Position numbers and translations under genes: made by a program | Assembly: GCA_964574325.1 (NCBI GenBank) | Contig: CAZNMY010000002.1 | Coordinates: forward strand, 124,001 to 188,000 | DNA: 64,000 bases | Source: CAMDPA01 sp964574325 | Lineage (GTDB): Bacteria > Pseudomonadota > Alphaproteobacteria > Rhizobiales > Hyphomicrobiaceae | Direction: 5' to 3' | Part shown: piece by piece, positions 59,184-64,000 of the stretch | Layout: the number at the start of each line of letters is the position of its first letter | Numbering within the stretch: position 1 is the stretch's first letter | Notes under the pieces: model-generated | Databases searched by the model: none | Told to the model about the DNA's origin: nothing | The model's input: the letters and a program-made list of their open reading frames with translations, nothing else

Positions 59184-59203
59184 GTCCGGGGGACGGGACG
59201 TCC
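59184..59203. other. Candidate oriT 2
   Basis: GTCCGGGGG (59184-59192) followed by GGACG-GGA-CGTCC (59191-59203), a 5-bp hairpin directly upstream of mobC. The GTCCGGGGG box is identical to that before mobC 1 (9334-9342), although the rest of the two regions differ. Its place suggests the nick region of the transfer origin. Confidence 0.5.
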
Positions 59204-59514
59204 TCCGGCGGTTCCAAGGCGGGCCTTGGCAAGATGTGATTTCGGGGCAAACAGGTTCACCTGTTTGGTACGAACACCGGACAGGTGTTCGGCCCGAAAT
59301 CGCAATCTTGCAGCCAGCCTTTGTTGTTTCGCTGATGAACCAATATTATTCGCCAAGTCCTTGTTGTCAAATGCAATACTGACGACGGATTATTTGCGGA
59401 CACGTGCCCCCGGCCGCGCACATTTCCGAATAGCCACGAGCACTGACGGAGCCGAGACATCAGTGATGGACAGTGATGGAAGTTCGGATTGATCGGCTAT
59501 GATCGCCGTCGATG

Positions 59515-59550
59515 GAACGCGGCGATCACACCGCACCGATCGCCGCGTTC
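59515..59550. repeat. 13-bp perfect inverted repeat
   Basis: GAACGCGGCGATC (59515-59527), ten bases, GATCGCCGCGTTC (59538-59550). There is no T-run on either side, so it is not an obvious terminator. It lies about 350 bases upstream of mobC 2 in a 498-base gap (59167-59664) that otherwise has no gene; it may be a relaxosome or regulator site. Confidence 0.6.
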
Positions 59551-59565
59551 GTGTATGAAAAGCGC

Positions 59566-59648
59566 TGCGGGTGAAAAGAAAAAAGGTTCTCGTTCTGTCG
59601 TGCCGTGAGCACGACGAGAGGGCGCAAGCCCTTTCGAGCCTGCGCCCT
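59566..59648 (-). terminator. Hairpins and T-rich repeat after the 59665 gene
   Basis: Read on the minus strand, AGGGCGCA pairs with TGCGCCCT (59619-59648), then GTCGTGC pairs with GCACGAC (59597-59615), and a T-rich stretch follows at 59574-59585. The last 18 bases, TGCGGGTGAAAAGAAAAA (59566-59583 on the plus strand), recur exactly at 62283-62300 downstream of another hairpin. Probably transcription termination signals. Confidence 0.45.
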
Positions 59649-59664
59649 GTCTGTCGACCATGCT

Positions 59665-59835
59665 CTACGCCAAGTCCTCGGTCGCGAGGATCATGCCGTA
59701 GAAGTCCTCGACCAGATCGTCAAACAAAACGGTGAATTCAGTATCCGTGTTCGCGATGTAGCTGTTCGCCCGGCGTGTTGCCTCATCATAGCGCTCGACC
59801 TCGCGGTCGCAGATGGTGTTTGGTAGAAGTGTCAT
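59665..59835 (-). CDS. Small acidic protein, 56 aa
   Basis: ATG 59835 to TAG 59665. MTLLPNTICDREVERYDEA then a helical C-terminus FDDLVEDFYGMILATED. Acidic and soluble. Similar short acidic genes occur at 61186-61362. No family recognised; coding character is good despite its size. The upstream stretch 59836-60263 has no supported gene. Confidence 0.5.
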   Translation of the reverse strand: MTLLPNTICDREVERYDEATRRANSYIANTDTEFTVLFDDLVEDFYGMILATEDLA

Positions 59836-60263
59836 AGTTCAGAAGATTATCGAAGTAATTGGCCTGTATCAGACCTGCTGTTCGCCCACACCCGGCACGT
59901 CCGGAAGTCATAGCAACCGTTCGTCTGTCGTTGCCGATGATTGCCGGTCCCTTGTTGCCTTTGGCGCGGTGCTTGAGTTCCGGAACCGGGTGTACAATCG
60001 GGAAGCAGATTGATCAGCCTCAACTCTCACCAACGGAGCGGAGCGCGGCGGCAAGGGACGCGACGCTGACAACCGAGCGCCATGCTGTCATGGATCACGA
60101 CCGATCCCTCCCCACGCGATGCCGTGCCAATGGATCAGCGCCACGCAAGACCGGCATCGACACGGCGGAGCGGTGCGAGCCGTTCGATCCGGGCGCGTTC
60201 TTGCCGGATCACTGATCGCCAATGCGCCGATGGCCCCAACGCCTGTGAACACGAGGAAAGGCG

Positions 60264-61088
60264 TTAGCCTCTCTTCTCGCGTTCGGCCTTCGCCTGGCGC
60301 TCCTTGATCATCGCAATGAAGTCGGTTTCTCGCTCGATCGAAATGGCGTTGCGGCCCAGCTTGAAGGCGGCGATGCCCGTCGTTCCCGATCCGGCGAAAC
60401 AATCGAGCACGATGTCGCCGGGATTCGAGAAGATGCGCACCAATCGTCCCGTGAGCCCGAGCGGCTTCTCCGTCGGATGCTTGCTTTCCTTGCCCCCCTC
60501 GATGCCGATCTTGTACGGCCAGATCGAGGTCATCTTGTCCTGCCCGAGGAAATTGAAGGTACGCGGGCGATGGAACTGTCCGCCATCCTTCACCAGCCAG
60601 ATGCCGGTTTCCATGCAGCTACGAAACCCGTTCTCCTTGAACGACGGCAATGGGTTCGCCTTGCGGAACACAATCGGTTGGCGGAACGTGAACAGTCCCA
60701 TGCGTTCGAGTTCATAGGCGATCCATCCCATGTGGCGATATCAGAAGAACAGCACGGCGCTGGCATTGGGCTGCATCACGCGATGCAACTGACGGCAGAC
60801 CTCGAACACGAAATCGAGGTACTGATCCTGGCTTGGCCACTTGTCCCATTCGCCGAAGTCGGCTCGCACGATCCTGTTGCCGCGCATCGTCAATCCCGGT
60901 CGTCCCGAGATGTTGTACGGAAAGTCGGCACAGACGAAGTCGACGAAGTTGTCCGGGATCTTCGGCAGCTTCTCCAGGCAATCGCCCTGCACGATCGAAT
61001 GGATGAGTTTCTTCGGAACGTTGATCGCGTCACGGTTCGACGGCGATGGTTGACGGTTGATAGTTGGTCTTGGTGTGATTGGTTTCAT
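60264..61088 (-). pseudogene. DNA methyltransferase gene with an internal stop codon
   Basis: One frame runs from ATG 61088 to 60264 but is interrupted by a single TGA at about 60741. Before the stop: IVQGDCLEKLPKIPDNFVDFVCADFPYN (catalytic motif, here DFPYN); after it: KHPTEKPLGLTGRLVRIFSNPGDIVLDCFAGSGTTGIAA (SAM motif). These belong to one N4/N6 beta-class methyltransferase. The sequence around the stop reads ...FF-stop-YRHMGW, so a single substitution would account for it. It could be a pseudogene, a sequencing error, or a case of readthrough. Confidence 0.75.
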
Positions 61089-61185
61089 AAGGTGTTGGAT
61101 AAGAAATATAAAAGGCACAGCGGTCGTGCCGTGTGCCTGGAAGTCGTAGATGTGGATCGTTGGCGCGGTGCTAGTCTTGGTCCGT

Positions 61186-61362
61186 TCATGTCGCGAACGG
61201 ATTGACGAACTGGTCCATGACCATGACGTGGAAATCGTCGGTGATGTCGTCGGCTTGGGACGCGTCGAGCATCGTCACTCCGGAATGGTGTGTGTAGACT
61301 TCGACGAAGAGCGTTGCGAGGCGGTTGAGTTCAGCTTCCTCGTCGGTGCTGTGTGTGTTCAT
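61186..61362 (-). CDS. Small acidic protein, 58 aa
   Basis: ATG 61362 to TGA 61186. TDEEAELNRLATLFVEVYTHH then LDASQADDITDDFHVMVM. Acidic helix pair similar in style to the protein at 59665-59835. Located between the DUF1281 gene and the broken methyltransferase. No family recognised. Confidence 0.5.
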   Translation of the reverse strand: MNTHSTDEEAELNRLATLFVEVYTHHSGVTMLDASQADDITDDFHVMVMDQFVNPFAT

Positions 61363-61427
61363 AGCGGCTTGGGTTATCGTAATAAAATACCGGCTTGCGC
61401 CGGTTGCGTGCAGCCCGTCGACCTGTC

Positions 61428-61955
61428 TTATTCCACGACTTTCGGTCCATCCTTCCGGCAGTCGTCGCAGACGCTATTTTCGGCATCGAGGGAGAAGTGT
61501 TCGACCTCGCGCTTGCGGTCACAAATCTCGCAAAGTGGTCGATAGGCACGATCCACGTCGCGAATGCCGTAGTCATCGCAGGTGAAAATGCCTTCAAAGC
61601 CCATGCCGGGCTCCTCGTACTCATTCTCGATGATCCAGCGGGTCAGATCGAAGAGGCGTTCGAGCGTACTGTTGTTGGGTGCCCGCGCTGTGTCGTAGGT
61701 CAACCGCGTCGATCCCTTGTGCTCCTCGACGGACTCGATCACCGGAAACCATTTCGATCCCGTTTGGTGCACCGCCCAATCGTACTCCCAGTCCATCGAT
61801 CCGGTCAGATCGTCAGCTGCGAAGCGCTCGGGAAAGAGCTTGTGCATGTTAAAGTAATATTCGTCACGACCGTTGTCGGTCTCGTGCAGGAGCCGCGATT
61901 TTACGGCGTCGATCGGTGCGTCGATGCGCACCGTGTTTTCTGTCCAATTCGGCAT
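61428..61955 (-). CDS. DUF1281 ferredoxin-like fold protein with zinc ribbon
   Basis: 175 residues. MPNWTENTVRIDAPIDAVKS is the canonical start of DUF1281 (MPNWCxN), and the domain continues with WFPVIESVEEHKGSTRLTYDTARAPN. The last 40 residues add CEICDRKREVEHFSLDAENSVCDDC, a four-Cys zinc ribbon. Such proteins are common on IncP/IncN-like and integrative elements (sometimes next to ArdC). Function is not known. Confidence 0.8.
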   Translation of the reverse strand: MPNWTENTVRIDAPIDAVKSRLLHETDNGRDEYYFNMHKLFPERFAADDLTGSMDWEYDWAVHQTGSKWFPVIESVEEHKGSTRLTYDTARAPNNSTLERLFDLTRWIIENEYEEPGMGFEGIFTCDDYGIRDVDRAYRPLCEICDRKREVEHFSLDAENSVCDDCRKDGPKVVE

Positions 61956-61981
61956 AGCAGATGGATTAGAAGATAAAGGCC

Positions 61982-62209
61982 TCAGCTCATCACTGGGTAA
62001 TCAAAGGGTACACCAAGCTCCGAGCCGAAGGTCACAGCATCCGGTACACTGTCGATGGCGACGCTCAACAGCTCCGACGCTGCCATTTGTGTCGGTGCTT
62101 GACGGCAGGCGGTCTGGTGTACAATTGCCAAGCCAGTGAACAACCCCACTTGATTAGCGGGTGCCCCTGAAACGCTGATCCGTTCGATGATGGACGGCGT
62201 CCCCGTCAT
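61982..62209 (-). CDS. Hypothetical protein, 75 aa
   Basis: ATG 62209. A short sequence with alternating polar segments (SIIERISVSGAPANQVGLFTGLAIVHQT) and a C-terminal AASELLSVAIDSVPDAV helix. No ribosome binding site. Included with low confidence. Confidence 0.35.
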   Translation of the reverse strand: MTGTPSIIERISVSGAPANQVGLFTGLAIVHQTACRQAPTQMAASELLSVAIDSVPDAVTFGSELGVPFDYPVMS

Positions 62210-62389
62210 CGCCGTCCTATGCCAACGATGCGGACGCCAGCGATCCCGCCCCCGGCGCCGCGCTATCGCGCGGAAGGAACGTTGCGGGTGAAAAGAAAAA
62301 GACGGGTGCGACGTGCACTTGCACCGACGCGTAGCGTCGCATCCGCTTAACGCGACTGTCAATCGCACCGCTCATGATTGCTCTTGATC

Positions 62390-62416
62390 AAAAGGCCCCG
62401 GAACGAATCCGAGGCC
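62390..62416 (-). terminator. Rho-independent terminator (minus strand)
   Basis: Read on the minus strand, GGCCTCGG pairs with CCGGGGCC (one G-U pair) around a 7-base loop and four T follow (62390-62393). It lies 18 bases after the 62434 gene. Confidence 0.75.
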
Positions 62417-62433
62417 TCGTTCGTGGGCGTGCC

Positions 62434-62814
62434 TCAACCGGAGAACAGATCGCCTTGCCGGGTATTGAAGTCGAGCTTTGACCACGCCTTGGACTTTGCC
62501 TCCTGCTCGATCCAGGCAAGGAAGAACGCAACCGGACCGCCCGCGCGTTTCAGCGCCTCAGCGTCGAGGAAATGCGAGAGATATCCGGTCGACGTGATCG
62601 GCAATGGCGCGCCCTTCGGCGATACCACCGTGATTTCGATATGTGACGATCCCTTCGAGAGGTAGTCCGGCGTATGCCGGACGCGAGCCGTTACATCGCG
62701 CCAGACGAGCTTTGCCGTGGTCGTGCGCGCTGCTTTCTTGCCTGATCTCTTGGAAGCCGTGTTGGAACGCGTGGCGTTCTTCTCCTTGCTGGCCTTCGAT
62801 ATTTTCTTGGTCAT
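62434..62814 (-). CDS. Hypothetical protein, 126 aa
   Basis: From ATG 62814 with GGAGAG eight bases before. A Lys/Ser-rich basic N-terminus is followed by a strand-rich domain: KLVWRDVTARVRHTPDYLSKGSSHIEI, then PLPITSTGYLSHF and an AWIEQEAKSKAW helix. No family is recognised by name. It lies between ArdC and the DUF1281 gene and has terminators on both sides, so it is monocistronic. Confidence 0.6.
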   Translation of the reverse strand: MTKKISKASKEKNATRSNTASKRSGKKAARTTTAKLVWRDVTARVRHTPDYLSKGSSHIEITVVSPKGAPLPITSTGYLSHFLDAEALKRAGGPVAFFLAWIEQEAKSKAWSKLDFNTRQGDLFSG

Positions 62815-62840
62815 CGGTTCTCTCCATGAGTGCAAACGTG

Positions 62841-62870
62841 AAAAACCCCGATCCGTGATGGACCGGGGTT
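62841..62870 (-). terminator. Rho-independent terminator after ArdC gene
   Basis: On the minus strand AACCCCGG(TCC) pairs with (GGA)TCGGGGTT, followed by five T (62841-62845). It is located 24 bases after the ardC stop. Confidence 0.8.
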
Positions 62871-62893
62871 GATGTGATCGGAGTGTCGGTGGC

Positions 62894-63793
62894 TCATTCG
62901 GCCTTGGGCTGCAGACCGTGCAGATACTCGGCGGCCCGATTGGCGCCTGCGGCGGCGGTGAAGATTGCCTTCTTGTCGCCCTTCATCACCTCGAGCCAAT
63001 GCGCGAGGTACTGGGCGTGATCCTCGCGCAGATGCGGCGTCACCCCGAGATCGGCACAGAGGAACGCGGCTGATAGCTCAGCGAGCAATTCCTCGCGCGC
63101 CAGGTTCTCGCTGCTCCTCGGAATTGAGAACCGATCGAGGCGGCTCTTGTGGCCCGTGAGATGCGATAGTTCATGCAGCAGCGTCGAATACATCGCTTCA
63201 GTGGCACTGGTGGTGTCCGTGCCTGTGAACGAGCCTTCGTCCGGCATTTGAATGCAGTCGTCCGACGGCTTGTAGTACGCGGCGTGTCCACCCCAGCGGA
63301 TGTCCGCCTTGGTATGGGCGACGAATGCGTCGACGCGTGCATTGCGTTCGACTGGCATTACCGTCGGCGGCTCGGGCAATGGATATCCGTCGCATTGCTG
63401 CGCGTTGAACACCCAGTACCCGCGTGCCATCCAGACGCTTCGCGTTTCATCGTCGCCGTTCGGGTTCCCGGCCGGCGCATCGTCGCGCGCGAACTCCAGC
63501 TCCTTATAGAACACTACGAGGCTCGCCTTCTCGCCCTTGCGGACCTGTGCGCCCTTCTCCTGGAAGGCCTTGTACGTACCCCAGACAGGTACCTCGTAGC
63601 CTTTCATCTGCGCCTCGACCCACAGTGTCACGACATTGATGCCGCGATAGCCCTTGCCGGTTGAGACATTGACCGGGCGTGTGAGGCTGCCTGCGGGTCT
63701 GTGCCACGGCAGCTTGAATTCCCCTGCGCCCTGTTCGATCGCGGCGACGATCTTGTTCGTGATTTCCTGGTGTACGTCCAATCGGTCTTTCAT
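62894..63793 (-). CDS. ardC: ArdC-family antirestriction protein
   Basis: 299 residues from ATG 63793. The N-terminal half is the ArdC ssDNA-binding domain (FKLPWHRPAGSLTRPVNVSTGKGYRGINVVTLW). The C-terminal half is a zincin metallopeptidase with the HExxH motif LLHELSHLTGHKSRLDR and a downstream AREELLAELSAAFLCADLG glutamate helix. Such proteins are carried by conjugative plasmids and protect entering single strands. It is the first gene of the minus-strand block, separated by terminators on both sides. Confidence 0.9.
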   Translation of the reverse strand: MKDRLDVHQEITNKIVAAIEQGAGEFKLPWHRPAGSLTRPVNVSTGKGYRGINVVTLWVEAQMKGYEVPVWGTYKAFQEKGAQVRKGEKASLVVFYKELEFARDDAPAGNPNGDDETRSVWMARGYWVFNAQQCDGYPLPEPPTVMPVERNARVDAFVAHTKADIRWGGHAAYYKPSDDCIQMPDEGSFTGTDTTSATEAMYSTLLHELSHLTGHKSRLDRFSIPRSSENLAREELLAELSAAFLCADLGVTPHLREDHAQYLAHWLEVMKGDKKAIFTAAAGANRAAEYLHGLQPKAE

Positions 63794-63897
63794 GGCTCTG
63801 CCATCCTTGGCCACGCTGACGCTCGACTACCGAACGTCTTCAGCGGCCAAGCGCAAAGCGGGCTCTATGGCGTCCGCCGCACCCCTCGCGGCAGCAC

Positions 63898-63920
63898 AAA
63901 AAAGGCCCCGAGGCGGGGCC
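63898..63920 (-). terminator. Rho-independent terminator of a gene beyond the window
   Basis: GGCCCCG (63904-63910) and CGGGGCC (63914-63920) form a hairpin with a 3-base loop; six T follow on the minus strand (63898-63903). It faces a gene to the right, beyond 64000. The remaining bases up to 64000 show no gene. Confidence 0.8.
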
Positions 63921-64000
63921 GGAACGCAGTGGAGGAGGAAGGGACAATCGCCCATTGAGGCGACACGGGAGACCGACCTTGCGGCGGCGACATGCCCGCT

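Noticed and set aside
59859..60215. Plus-strand gene between the small acidic gene and the methyltransferase
   Set aside because: The frame has an atypical Pro/Arg/Ser composition and no ribosome binding site.

Overview
The window looks like accessory DNA from an alphaproteobacterium, most likely a member of the Hyphomicrobiales (Bradyrhizobium/Afipia/Rhodopseudomonas-like). This is inferred from the gene families present (DUF1612, RPA-type RepA, MobC/relaxase pairs, ArdC, short-peptide MGLDM family) and a GC-rich, strongly alphaproteobacterial codon style; no ribosomal or housekeeping marker is present to fix the genus. Almost everything is mobile-element cargo: two relaxase/MobC/coupling-protein sets, three tyrosine recombinases, one large serine recombinase, a plasmid-type replication and partition block, a tRNA-derived attachment site and many toxin-antitoxin or defence-like pairs. 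No VirB/Trb type IV secretion genes are seen, so the transfer modules look mobilizable rather than self-transmissible, at least within this window.

Layout. 1-0.6 kb: end of a TauE/SafE permease. 0.6-6.5 kb (minus): AbiE-like pair, a queuosine-salvage-like protein with an XRE regulator, two unknowns, and a HigBA pair. 6.5-9.4 kb: mobilization module 1 (relaxase, MobC, candidate oriT). 10-14.1 kb (minus): a chain of about twelve small overlapping accessory genes including an adenine-type DNA methyltransferase. 14.7-19.7 kb (plus): VirD4/TraG-like coupling protein followed by two membrane proteins and two small soluble proteins. 20-22 kb (minus): tyrosine integrase coupled to an IS630-like HTH protein. 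22-28.8 kb: DUF1612 protein, small orphan genes, a GNAT/RHH toxin-antitoxin pair, ParA with a small basic partner, and two ankyrin-repeat proteins, with a recurring inverted repeat that looks centromere- or operator-like. 28.9-32.5 kb: an iteron array (oriV), an RPA-type replication initiator and a DnaA-like AAA+ protein. 32.7-38.6 kb: PcfJ-like protein, unknown small genes, a damaged ParE, a short tyrosine recombinase whose start lies in an unusual inverted repeat, and a secreted protein.

38.7-42 kb (plus) is the most interesting block: a probable 2OG-Fe(II)-type oxygenase, a 75-residue peptide ending in Gly-Gly, a radical SAM/SPASM maturase and a class I methyltransferase, i.e. a ribosomal peptide (RiPP) cluster of the cyclophane-forming kind. 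42-46.1 kb holds a DUF2971 protein, gene debris and a large serine recombinase whose 3' end overlaps a 45-bp copy of the 3' end of an initiator tRNA-Met gene.

46.1-64 kb begins a second island: P4-type integrase, AlpA-like regulator, Panacea antitoxin-like protein, HigB with a HigA-ImmA/IrrE fusion, then a long minus-strand block running from ArdC (right edge) through a DUF1281 protein, a methyltransferase broken by one stop codon, mobilization module 2 (MobC, relaxase, coupling protein) and a TerY-P type signalling set (three von Willebrand A proteins, a PP2C phosphatase and a protein kinase).
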